From Verrucomicrobiota bacterium (GTDB lineage: Bacteria; Bacteroidota; Bacteroidia; Flavobacteriales_E; Vicingaceae): DNA of 32,153 nt. Shown here one piece after another: positions 1 to 7,353 of this stretch. The position numbers were made by a program, and so were the translations under genes. Under the pieces are notes generated by a model that saw only the letters and a program-made list of their open reading frames with translations, ran no database searches and was not told the DNA's origin. The stretch covers positions 1-32,153 of the forward strand of contig PAVT01000013.1 of NCBI GenBank assembly GCA_002713165.1, in the 5' to 3' direction. Numbering within the stretch: position 1 is the first letter of the stretch; the number at the start of each line of letters is the position of its first letter.

Positions 1-64
1 CCCTCTTATCAATTTTTCGTAGTACTTTCAATATTTTATTGTAATTTTCTTCTAAGTTGTTCAT
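1..64 (-). CDS. Start of an unidentified leftward gene (partial)
   Basis: An ATG on the minus strand opens a frame of 21 codons that runs off the left edge without a stop. The visible peptide begins MNNLEENYNKILKVLRKIDK and is charged and likely helical. I do not recognise a family from so short a piece. The A+T-rich stretch between this start and the next gene (65-258) has no other credible coding content and would be a divergent promoter region. A chance open frame of this length cannot be excluded. Confidence 0.3.
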   Translation of the reverse strand, partial: MNNLEENYNKILKVLRKIDKR

Positions 65-226
65 TGTATTTAGTTGTTTGATTGCCAAATAAATATAAGA
101 CTTTTAGCCTGAAAATGAACAACTTATTTTATATTTTTACAAATGCACTACGGGTATAGTTACCTAACTTTTAAGGACCCTCAATAACAATTTTTCAATT
201 AATCATTGAATCTTTCGATTATTCTA

Positions 227-234
227 TATATTTG
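227..234 (+). promoter_or_regulatory. Candidate Bacteroidota-type promoter (-7 box) for the universal stress gene
   Basis: TATATTTG matches the Bacteroidota -7 consensus TAnnTTTG exactly. An ATTG at 205-208, 18 bases upstream, could be a weak -33 element (consensus TTTG). The implied transcription start is near 241, giving a leader of under 20 bases before the ATG. No Shine-Dalgarno sequence is present. Confidence 0.45.
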
Positions 235-258
235 GGAAGTTTAACAAAATAAAACACT

Positions 259-1086
259 ATGGAAAGTACGTACAAGGTTCTCGTTCCGCACGATTTTACA
301 GCAGAAGCTGACGCAGCTGTTTCAAACGCTGCAATGGTAGCAAAGAGTTTCCAGGGAGAGGTTGTTTTACTGCACGTCATATCTAGTGATAAGGCTAGAG
401 AACAAGCTGAGGAAAAGTTAAAATCAATCGCTGCTGATGCATCAAATACATATTCTGTTGATGTGAATTATGAGATCCGAAAAGGAAGCATTTTTGATAG
501 GATTCCAGAGGTGGCAGAGGAGACCCATGCTATGCTAATTGTAATGGGCACTCATGGTATAAAAGGAATTCAGCACTTAACCGGAAGTTATGCGCTCAAG
601 GTAATTGGACATTCCAAGATTCCATTTATTGTGACACAAGATAAAAAGTCAAAAGGAAAACTAGTTGATCTGGTCTTACCAATTAAGTTTTCACAAGAAA
701 CTAAATCGAAACTTTCTATCACTGCAAGTATTGCAAAACATTTTGGAGCCATTGTGCATATTTTTACTGCAAACGAAACCGATGAGTTTATCAAAACAAA
801 GGTTAATCGAGAACTAACATTCGCAAAAAACTACTTTAGTGAGCGTAATGTAAAATACGAAGTTGAAAAAGCCCCTGAAAGTGGACATTTTCTTAAGCAA
901 ATGTTAGATTATTCAAACGACATTGATGCAGACATGATCGCTATCGTAAATACTTCAGGTGAAGGAGGATTTATGCCAGGGCTGTTTAAAGGAGACGGTG
1001 AATTGGAAGTTATTTCTAATGCTTATAAAATTCCAGTAATTGTAATGAACCCTTCACAAATATTTGTGCCAGAGCACTTTGGTTAA
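259..1086 (+). CDS. Universal stress protein, tandem UspA domains
   Basis: This is a cytosolic universal stress protein of 275 residues, the length expected for two fused UspA domains. Domain 1 (about 5-127) starts with the typical strand KVLVPHDFT. It has a nucleotide-binding loop like the family G-2X-G-9X-G-S motif at G97, G100, G109 and S110, but with eight rather than nine residues between the second and third glycines. Domain 2 (about 134-268) keeps the fold pattern and ends in KIPVIVMNP, but its loop is degenerate, so it probably does not bind ATP. Such proteins are usually induced by starvation or stress, and the precise role of this one cannot be read from sequence. It is transcribed alone, with its own -7 box upstream and a strong hairpin terminator just after the stop. 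The start at 259 is the only sensible ATG. Confidence 0.93.
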   Translation: MESTYKVLVPHDFTAEADAAVSNAAMVAKSFQGEVVLLHVISSDKAREQAEEKLKSIAADASNTYSVDVNYEIRKGSIFDRIPEVAEETHAMLIVMGTHGIKGIQHLTGSYALKVIGHSKIPFIVTQDKKSKGKLVDLVLPIKFSQETKSKLSITASIAKHFGAIVHIFTANETDEFIKTKVNRELTFAKNYFSERNVKYEVEKAPESGHFLKQMLDYSNDIDADMIAIVNTSGEGGFMPGLFKGDGELEVISNAYKIPVIVMNPSQIFVPEHFG

Positions 1087-1106
1087 ATAGAAGTAAAAGT
1101 AAAAAG

Positions 1107-1128
1107 AAAAGGGACGAATGTCCCTTTT
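1107..1128. terminator. Bidirectional Rho-independent terminator between usp and accC
   Basis: A 9-bp stem, AAAAGGGAC / GTCCCTTTT with loop GAAT, is flanked by A-rich sequence on the left and T-rich sequence on the right. It can therefore terminate transcription from both sides. It lies 20 bases after the usp stop and directly beyond the accC stop codon, so it separates two convergent units. Confidence 0.85.
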
Positions 1129-1129
1129 T

Positions 1130-2473
1130 TTATTGCCTTTTCAGCACAAAAGTATCCATGAACTTTGTTGTGCAGTTGCCTTTTAGAAAATTTTCATCCT
1201 CCATGAGCTGTTGATGAAAAGGGATCGTTGTCTTAATTCCCTCTATTACATACTCACTCAATGCTCTTTGCATCTTTTCGATTGCCTCTTTCCGTGTTTG
1301 TGCAACTGTGATGAGTTTCGAAATCATTGAATCATAATGCGGAGGAATCACGTAGTCTGCGTAGACATGTGTATCAACTCTTACTCCATGACCTCCAGGA
1401 GCATGATAAGTAGTAATTGCACCAGGGCTCGGGCGAAAATCATTGAAAGGGTCTTCTGCATTTATTCTGCATTGGATCGCATGCATCAAAGGGTAATAAT
1501 CTTGACCAGATATTTTCTCACCAGCAGCAATTTTAATTTGCTCTTTGATTAAATCAAAGTTGATCACTTCCTCTGTGATAGTATGCTCTACTTGTATCCG
1601 AGTGTTCATCTCCATAAAGTAAAACTTCCTGTTTTTATCAACAAGAAACTCTACTGTACCTACACCTTCATATTTAACAGCTGAGGCAGCTTTGACAGCT
1701 GCTTTGCCCATCTGCTCCCTTAATTTTTTTGTCATAAAAGGTGAGGGAGTCTCTTCTACCAGCTTTTGGTGTCTTCTTTGGATGGAGCAGTCGCGCTCAG
1801 ACAAATGACAATAATTGCCAAATTGGTCTCCTGCAATTTGAATCTCAATGTGGCGAGGTTCTTCAATGAATTTCTCCATATACATGCCATCGTTGCCAAA
1901 AGCGGCTGCAGCTTCAGTACGAGCGCTGTTCCAAGCATCCTCTATTTCAGCCTCTTCACGAATAATGCGCATTCCTTTTCCGCCACCACCCGCAGTGGCT
2001 TTCATCATCACAGGATAGCCTATGGATTTCGCTGTTTTTTTTGCGTCTTCTAAATTTTCTAGAAGACCCTCCGAACCAGGAACGGTGGGAACGCCTGCTT
2101 TTATCATGGTAGATTTTGCCGAAGCTTTGTCTCCCATGCCATCAATCATTTCAGGAGAAGCACCAATAAATTTTATTCCATGCTCATCGCAAATCTTTGA
2201 AAATTTTGCATTTTCTGAAAGAAATCCGTACCCGGGATGAATAGCATCTGCATTGGTGATTTCAGCAGCTGCCATAATGTTCGAGATTTTAAGATAGGAT
2301 GCTGAACTTGGCGGCGGACCAATGCAGACCGCCTCGTCTGCAAATCTTACGTGAAGACTGTTTACATCTGCTGTGGAATATACAGCAACTGTTTTGATCC
2401 CCATTTCTTTGCAAGTACGAATGACCCGCAAAGCAATCTCTCCTCGATTGGCAATTAATATCTTTTTAAACAT
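1130..2473 (-). CDS. accC: Biotin carboxylase subunit of acetyl-CoA carboxylase
   Basis: AccC carboxylates the biotin carried by AccB, using ATP and bicarbonate, in the first committed step of fatty acid synthesis. The 447 residues match the usual length of about 449. Visible landmarks are the N-terminal [14 protein letters not shown], the ATP-grasp glycine loop GGGGKG at 162-167, the signature [12 protein letters not shown] at 226-237, and the catalytic segment [10 protein letters not shown] with E288, N290 and R292, numbered as in the E. coli enzyme. It is the last gene of the leftward pdxA-DUF177-rpmF-fabH-accB-accC cluster, 33 bases after accB. Transcription ends at the hairpin immediately beyond the stop. 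A stand-alone subunit (no fused BCCP or carboxyltransferase domain) next to accB supports acetyl-CoA carboxylase rather than pyruvate or propionyl-CoA carboxylase. The carboxyltransferase genes accA and accD are not in the window. Confidence 0.97.
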   Translation of the reverse strand: MFKKILIANRGEIALRVIRTCKEMGIKTVAVYSTADVNSLHVRFADEAVCIGPPPSSASYLKISNIMAAAEITNADAIHPGYGFLSENAKFSKICDEHGIKFIGASPEMIDGMGDKASAKSTMIKAGVPTVPGSEGLLENLEDAKKTAKSIGYPVMMKATAGGGGKGMRIIREEAEIEDAWNSARTEAAAAFGNDGMYMEKFIEEPRHIEIQIAGDQFGNYCHLSERDCSIQRRHQKLVEETPSPFMTKKLREQMGKAAVKAASAVKYEGVGTVEFLVDKNRKFYFMEMNTRIQVEHTITEEVINFDLIKEQIKIAAGEKISGQDYYPLMHAIQCRINAEDPFNDFRPSPGAITTYHAPGGHGVRVDTHVYADYVIPPHYDSMISKLITVAQTRKEAIEKMQRALSEYVIEGIKTTIPFHQQLMEDENFLKGNCTTKFMDTFVLKRQ

Positions 2474-2506
2474 AAAAGTGCTCTCGTTAAATTATTGCAG
2501 ATGTCT

Positions 2507-3061
2507 TTAACCTTTTGGGTCAACCAAAAACAAGACTTGATCGTATTCAACTGGAGTAGAATCATCTACTAAAACCTTCACAATTTTTCCGCTTACCTCA
2601 CTTTCAATGTCATTGAAAAGCTTCATTGCCTCAATAACACAAACAGTTTCACCTTCATTTACAGTATCTCCAACTTTAACAAACTCTGCTTTGTCAGGTG
2701 ATGGTTTTCTATAAAAGGTGCCAATCATCGGAGACCTAATCTCTAAATAATTTTCAGTGACATCCGATTCTCCAGCATCTTTTCCTATAGAATCACTTTT
2801 TGCCTCTACAGCTGCCTGCGGTATACTCGTTGGAGCGGCAGGGTGCACCATAGTGGCACCTACTTGTTGCATAGGTATCTGATTTGGAATAACATGACCA
2901 ACAATGTTTTGCTGTTCGTCAATTCCTTGTTTATTTCCACGGCTTCTCCTGAACGGTGGAGTTTTAATGTTTATTTTGAAGTCCTTTTGCTCAATTTCAA
3001 CTTCACTCACGCCAGATTTTGAAACGAACTTGATCAATTCTTGAATTTCCTCAACAGTCAT
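2507..3061 (-). CDS. accB: Biotin carboxyl carrier protein of acetyl-CoA carboxylase
   Basis: AccB carries the biotin that shuttles carboxyl groups between AccC and the carboxyltransferase. The 184-residue protein has the usual order: an N-terminal helical segment (1-34) beginning MTVEEIQELIKFV, a flexible Pro/Ala/Gln-rich linker (about 55-100), and a C-terminal biotinyl domain (about 106-183). The biotinylation motif EAMK sits at 144-147, with Lys147 the modified residue. The biotinyl domain begins with the expected RSPMIGTFYRKPSP pattern. It lies 33 bases upstream of accC and 56 bases downstream of fabH in the same direction, so co-transcription is likely. Length and domain order are normal for bacterial BCCP. 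Confidence 0.96.
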   Translation of the reverse strand: MTVEEIQELIKFVSKSGVSEVEIEQKDFKINIKTPPFRRSRGNKQGIDEQQNIVGHVIPNQIPMQQVGATMVHPAAPTSIPQAAVEAKSDSIGKDAGESDVTENYLEIRSPMIGTFYRKPSPDKAEFVKVGDTVNEGETVCVIEAMKLFNDIESEVSGKIVKVLVDDSTPVEYDQVLFLVDPKG

Positions 3062-3117
3062 TTTGGTGTATTATGATTTTAAAGGTTAAAAATAGAAATT
3101 AATGAGAACAAAGCAAT

Positions 3118-4116
3118 TTATTTGCTGTCGTATCCCCATTTTAGGTAAATAGCACCCCAGGTAAACCCTCCGCCAAATGCAGAGAGGATAAGGTTATCGC
3201 CTTTTTTTAGTTGATTTTCCCATTCCCAGAGGCACAATGGGATTGTACCACTTGTGGTATTGCCAAATTTTTCAATGTTCAGCATAACCTTTTCACTTCC
3301 TATGCCCATCCTTTTTGCTGTGGCATCTATAATTCGCTTATTCGCTTGATGTGGTACGAGAAATCGGACGTCTTCACTAGTTAAGTTGTTTTTTTCCATG
3401 ATTTCTGCGGAGACCTCTGCCATGTTTGTTACAGCAAATTTGAAGACAGCTTGTCCCTCTTGATATACAAAATGTTCTTTTGCATCAACGGTGGCATGAC
3501 TAGCGGGCTTTACCGATCCACCTGCTTTTTGGTGTAAATGAACCCTTCCAGATCCATCTGTCCGCATTATGGTATCTATAATGCCGTAATCCTCAGTGGT
3601 TGGTTCTAACAAGGCTGCACCACATCCATCTCCAAAAATCACGCATGTTGCCCTGTCTTCATAATCAATAATGGAGGACATCTTATCTGCTCCAACCACC
3701 ACCACTTTTTTACAAGCACCACTTTCTATATATTTTGAAGCTGTTGTTAAGCCATATAGAAAGCCAGAGCATGCTGCCATCAAATCAAAACTAAATGCGT
3801 TCTTAGCACCTACTTTATCTGTAATGATGTTTGCCGTTGCTGGAAATACCATATCAGGAGTAACAGTACAACAAATAAGTAAATCAATTTCATCTGCCTG
3901 AATCCCCCTTTTTTGCAACAATTCATTGACTGCATGCACGGCCATGTCAGAAGTTCCGAGGCCTTCACCTTTTTGAATACGCCTTTCTTTTATGCCTGTT
4001 CTACTCGTGATCCATTCGTCTGTAGTGTCAACCATAGATTCAAGAATCTGATTGGTTAACCTGTACTCTGGGACATAACCCCCAATACCTGTTAATGCTG
4101 CATGGATTTTCCCCAT
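3118..4116 (-). CDS. fabH: 3-oxoacyl-ACP synthase III (beta-ketoacyl-ACP synthase III)
   Basis: FabH starts fatty acid synthesis by condensing an acyl-CoA primer with malonyl-ACP. At 332 residues it has normal family length. The Cys-His-Asn catalytic triad is visible: Cys116 in MAACSGF, His256 in VPHQANKRI and Asn286 in FGNTTSGT. The N-terminal [13 protein letters not shown] and [10 protein letters not shown] motifs are also typical. In Bacteroidota the enzyme often accepts branched primers, but specificity cannot be read here. It sits between rpmF and accB in a leftward cluster. The 115-base gap before it is the largest inside that cluster and could hold an internal promoter, though I see no good TAnnTTTG box there. 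plsX, which often lies between rpmF and fabH in other bacteria, is absent. Confidence 0.96.
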   Translation of the reverse strand: MGKIHAALTGIGGYVPEYRLTNQILESMVDTTDEWITSRTGIKERRIQKGEGLGTSDMAVHAVNELLQKRGIQADEIDLLICCTVTPDMVFPATANIITDKVGAKNAFSFDLMAACSGFLYGLTTASKYIESGACKKVVVVGADKMSSIIDYEDRATCVIFGDGCGAALLEPTTEDYGIIDTIMRTDGSGRVHLHQKAGGSVKPASHATVDAKEHFVYQEGQAVFKFAVTNMAEVSAEIMEKNNLTSEDVRFLVPHQANKRIIDATAKRMGIGSEKVMLNIEKFGNTTSGTIPLCLWEWENQLKKGDNLILSAFGGGFTWGAIYLKWGYDSK

Positions 4117-4231
4117 TCGATTAGTTCTATGCTTAATAAATAAATTTAATTGCTTTCAAGAATGTGAAAGTAATCAAATCTTGAAGGAACAAATTGTAAA
4201 AACAAGATGCCTGAAAGAATAGAACCAAGAC

Positions 4232-4420
4232 TTAAGCCTCTCCTTTTTCCATAATTACCTTGCCTCTGTAGTAGAGTTTGCCTTCATACCAATGTGCTCT
4301 ATGATATAAATGTGGCATACCAGTGGTTGGACAAGTCGCAATTGTTGGTGCAGTTGCCTTGTAATGGGTTCGTCTTTTGTCTCTACGCGTTTTTGATATT
4401 TTTCTCTTGGGATGTGCCAT
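4232..4420 (-). CDS. rpmF: 50S ribosomal protein L32 (bL32), zinc-independent form
   Basis: This is a small basic protein of 62 residues of the large ribosomal subunit. The N-terminus [20 protein letters not shown] is a clear bL32 signature. The zinc-binding form carries two CxxC-like pairs, but this protein has a single cysteine, in [17 protein letters not shown], so it is the C-minus, zinc-independent type. This version is the one I associate with Flavobacteriia and helps place the organism. It lies 11 bases downstream of the DUF177 gene, the conserved yceD-rpmF pairing, and upstream of fabH. Confidence 0.96.
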   Translation of the reverse strand: MAHPKRKISKTRRDKRRTHYKATAPTIATCPTTGMPHLYHRAHWYEGKLYYRGKVIMEKGEA

Positions 4421-4431
4421 TTGACTTAGGT

Positions 4432-4956
4432 TTATTTCCGTTTTTCGTTCAATTCTTTAAGTTTTGACCACCTAGGGTCAGCTTCAGGTGATTCCTCTTT
4501 GTTTTGAAGAGATGTTAATTTTTTAATAATTAATGGATCGCAATCTTCTATAGAATTATGCTCAATTTTTGCAGGGATTTGAAGGTGAACTAACTCGTAT
4601 ATTTCTTCTGTTATGTCCAATTCAAATGCGTTTTCCGGGATAATCTTAATTTCTGTGGGTTGGGCATCATCCTCAATCCCAAACTTTACAATTAAATGTT
4701 CAAGACCATCAATGTTCATTTTCAATTTGTCATTGCATCTATCGCATACAGAATTAACCGATCCCTTGATCTTAAATGCTAGTTTAAAAAATGTCATTCG
4801 TTTTTCAAACTGAACATCAATTTCAATAGTTGCATCTTTAATTATCGAATAATCAAATTGATCAAAGAACGTAGAGTCCAGCTTATAGGTGAACTCATGA
4901 TTTCCATTTTTCAAACTTGAAAAAGGAATGATTATTCGATTCTTCCTGTTTTTCAT
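4432..4956 (-). CDS. DUF177 (YceD-like) protein paired with rpmF
   Basis: A 174-residue cytosolic protein of the DUF177/YceD family, which is conserved next to rpmF across bacteria and plastids and is linked to 23S rRNA accumulation or large-subunit biogenesis. Visible features are the single CxxC pair CDRC at 71-74 within a beta-rich region, the acidic middle [18 protein letters not shown] (111-128), and a C-terminal [10 protein letters not shown] motif (160-169) that is typical of the family. Cysteine pairs in this family may bind metal, but here only one pair is present. The gene overlaps nothing. It starts 59 bases after pdxA, with a good -7 box in that gap, so it may begin its own transcription unit leading into rpmF. 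The family assignment is firm; the molecular role is inference from the family. Confidence 0.88.
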   Translation of the reverse strand: MKNRKNRIIIPFSSLKNGNHEFTYKLDSTFFDQFDYSIIKDATIEIDVQFEKRMTFFKLAFKIKGSVNSVCDRCNDKLKMNIDGLEHLIVKFGIEDDAQPTEIKIIPENAFELDITEEIYELVHLQIPAKIEHNSIEDCDPLIIKKLTSLQNKEESPEADPRWSKLKELNEKRK

Positions 4957-4991
4957 CCTCTTTGGGTGTAACCTTCCAAAAAAGAAGGGGG

Positions 4992-4999
4992 CAAATTTA
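4992..4999 (-). promoter_or_regulatory. Candidate -7 box upstream of the DUF177-rpmF-fabH-accBC unit
   Basis: Read on the minus strand this is TAAATTTG followed by C, matching TAnnTTTG. The implied start is near 4985, about 29 bases before the DUF177 ATG. I see no matching -33 TTTG. It would allow the ribosomal and lipid genes to be expressed independently of pdxA. Confidence 0.4.
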
Positions 5000-5015
5000 A
5001 TAATTAAATCGTTTG

Positions 5016-6065
5016 TTATGCCCTGTTTTTGCTTGTTTCGAGCTTATTTTTAATCAGTTCTTCATTCATCAATCTTGTACGGCTTAATTCAATAGCATTG
5101 TATATAGCTGAGCGCATAGAAGATTCATTCGCAATTCCCTTGCCTGCAATGTCCATAGCAGTGCCATGATCTGGAGAAGTCCTTATAAAAGAGAGTCCAG
5201 CAGTATAATTTACTCCAGTACCTGAAGAAAGCATTTTTGCTGGAATTAACCCTTGGTCATGATACATGGCAAGAACACCATCAAATTCATTGAAATTTCC
5301 CGAACCAAAAAACCCATCTGCAGGATAGGGCCCAAAAGCCAAAATGCCAATTGTTTTAGATTGTTGAATCGCTGGCAATATTTCTTTTTCTTCTTCAAGA
5401 CCTATGAGGCCATTGTCTCCACTGTGTGGGTTTAAACCAAGTACGGCAATCTTTGGCTTACGGATATTAAAGTCATTTCTAAGGGTTTTATTGAATATAC
5501 TTAGCTTCTTTAGAATTAAGTCAGTTTTGATTAGGCTGCTTATCTCATTGATTGAGTAATGATTTGTGACGAGTCCTATACGGCTATAATCATTGACCAT
5601 TAGCATAAGGCTCTCAGAATTACCATCTTTATGTTCTAAATATTCCGTATGTCCAGCAAAATCAAATGCGGTTTGTTGGATGTTGTCTTTGTTTATCGGG
5701 GCTGTCACTAAGCAATCGATTTCTTGATCTATAAGGTCTTTCATCGCACGTTCAAGTGCTTCATATGCACAAAGTGCTGAAGCCTTGGTTGGATTCCCAT
5801 ATTCAGCTGTCTTTAGCTCACTGTCAACTGAAATCAATGTAGCTGACTTTCCATTTGCTTTGTTTGGATGACCAATGTGTTGTAGTTTCAACTCACCCAA
5901 TTGTAAATCTTTTATACATTGGTTTAAGATGGATTTATTTCCGTAGACAATAGGATTACACAGCTCAAGAATTCTCTTGTCGCTCAATACTTTAATTATA
6001 ATCTCAGGTCCAATCCCATTAGCGTCTCCCATGGTAATGCCAACATTAATTATTCTCTTTTCCAT
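5016..6065 (-). CDS. pdxA: 4-hydroxythreonine-4-phosphate dehydrogenase
   Basis: PdxA oxidises 4-phosphohydroxy-L-threonine in the DXP-dependent branch of vitamin B6 synthesis. That branch also uses the product of Dxs, which is encoded further along this window. I start it at the ATG at 6065, giving 349 residues. The longer open frame begins with TTG, an ATG at 6077 is also possible, and MEKRIINVGITMGDANGIGP is the usual N-terminal shape. With this numbering the substrate His139 (AGHTEYLEH) and the metal-binding His169 (TNHYSI), His214 (NPHSGDNG) and His269 (MYHDQG) are all present. It is leftward and probably the first gene of the cluster running to accC, divergent from mqnC across a gap of roughly 130 bases. 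Confidence 0.94.
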   Translation of the reverse strand: MEKRIINVGITMGDANGIGPEIIIKVLSDKRILELCNPIVYGNKSILNQCIKDLQLGELKLQHIGHPNKANGKSATLISVDSELKTAEYGNPTKASALCAYEALERAMKDLIDQEIDCLVTAPINKDNIQQTAFDFAGHTEYLEHKDGNSESLMLMVNDYSRIGLVTNHYSINEISSLIKTDLILKKLSIFNKTLRNDFNIRKPKIAVLGLNPHSGDNGLIGLEEEKEILPAIQQSKTIGILAFGPYPADGFFGSGNFNEFDGVLAMYHDQGLIPAKMLSSGTGVNYTAGLSFIRTSPDHGTAMDIAGKGIANESSMRSAIYNAIELSRTRLMNEELIKNKLETSKNRA

Positions 6066-6198
6066 CTTATTTTTCATATCTGACAATAATCCTAAAACAA
6101 CTGCTTTGCTTGTCTGTTTGCTAATTGAATCTTGCTATATTGATTAATTTTATACTTAACAAAACTAATACAATTTAGAAGGCTTAATTGAGTTTAAA

Positions 6199-7338
6199 AT
6201 GAAGAAGAACACCATGCAATTAAACGGACTGCTTGATAGAGCTTTACATAATGAATTTTTATCTGCGGAGGAAGGTCAGTATCTTTTTGAGAATGCTTCA
6301 ACAGCTACATTGGCTTTCGTGGCCAATCAATTGAAAATAGCCAAAAAAGGCAATCAAAAAGTCACTTGGATCATTGATCGAAATGCAAATACGACCAATG
6401 TATGTATAGCTAATTGTAAATTTTGCAATTTTTTCAGAGTACCTGGTCACGATGAAGCATACATTACATCAATTGAACAATACAAAAGAAAAATCGATGA
6501 GCTTTTTAGGTATGGGGGAAATCAATTATTACTGCAAGGAGGGCACCATCCCGACTTGGGACTAAGTTTCTATAAAGATTTATTTGAAAAGTTGAAAACT
6601 ATATATCCAGAGTTGAAATTACATGCTTTAGGGCCACCAGAAATTGCTCATATCAGCAAACTGGAGGGTTTAAGTCACCATGAAGTTTTGACAGAGCTTA
6701 AGGAGTCCGGCCTAGATTCATTGCCGGGAGCAGGTGCTGAGATTTTAAATGATAGGGTGCGCAGATTGATTTCGAGAGGGAAGTGTACTGGGAAAGAATG
6801 GCTAGATGTAATGAGAGCCGCTCATAAACTTAACATAACTACATCTGCAACAATGATGTTCGGTCATATTGAAACCTTGGAAGAACGCTTTGAACATCTG
6901 GTGTGGCTGAGAGAAGTGCAGTCTGAAAAACCAGAAAACTCGAAAGGATTTCTAGCATTTATACCTTGGCCTTTCCAAGATGACGGCACACTATTGAATC
7001 GCATTAAAGGTATTCGAAATCAAGTGAATTCGGATGAATATATCCGCATGATTGCCTTATCTAGAATCATGTTGCCCAATATAACCAACATACAAGCAAG
7101 TTGGTTAACCGTTGGAAAAGAGGTTGCTCAAATTTGTCTACACTCTGGTGCTAATGATATGGGTTCAATTATGATTGAAGAAAATGTCGTATCCGTAGCA
7201 GGAGCTCCTCACCGTTTTACAGCAGACGGAATTCAAGAAGCAATAAAAGAAGCAGGGTTTGCACCGCAACTGCGTACTCAGGAATATGAAGATTGCGTAT
7301 TGCCAAATGAGATAGAGCAACAAGTAATTACTTATTGA
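6199..7338 (+). CDS. mqnC: Cyclic dehypoxanthinyl futalosine synthase (radical SAM)
   Basis: MqnC is the radical-SAM enzyme that cyclises dehypoxanthine futalosine in the futalosine route to menaquinone. The 379-residue protein has the radical-SAM cluster motif CxxxCxxC at Cys69, Cys73 and Cys76 (VCIANCKFCNFF), a glycine-rich LLQGGHHPDLGL (111-122), and the family blocks GLDSLPGAGAEIL (171-183), ATMMFGHIET (217-226) and FIPWPFQ (254-260). These blocks separate MqnC from MqnE and from CofH/CofG, which share the fold. Its presence implies this organism makes menaquinone by the futalosine pathway rather than the Men pathway, although no other mqn gene is in view. A large surface-protein gene follows 15 bases later and ribE after that, so the three are probably one transcript. 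Confidence 0.93.
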   Translation: MKKNTMQLNGLLDRALHNEFLSAEEGQYLFENASTATLAFVANQLKIAKKGNQKVTWIIDRNANTTNVCIANCKFCNFFRVPGHDEAYITSIEQYKRKIDELFRYGGNQLLLQGGHHPDLGLSFYKDLFEKLKTIYPELKLHALGPPEIAHISKLEGLSHHEVLTELKESGLDSLPGAGAEILNDRVRRLISRGKCTGKEWLDVMRAAHKLNITTSATMMFGHIETLEERFEHLVWLREVQSEKPENSKGFLAFIPWPFQDDGTLLNRIKGIRNQVNSDEYIRMIALSRIMLPNITNIQASWLTVGKEVAQICLHSGANDMGSIMIEENVVSVAGAPHRFTADGIQEAIKEAGFAPQLRTQEYEDCVLPNEIEQQVITY

Positions 7339-7353
7339 CGTCTAAATGAGAGA

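Noticed and set aside
6066-6086. Longer pdxA start at a TTG
   Set aside because: Two in-frame ATG codons follow, and the second gives the usual PdxA N-terminus.
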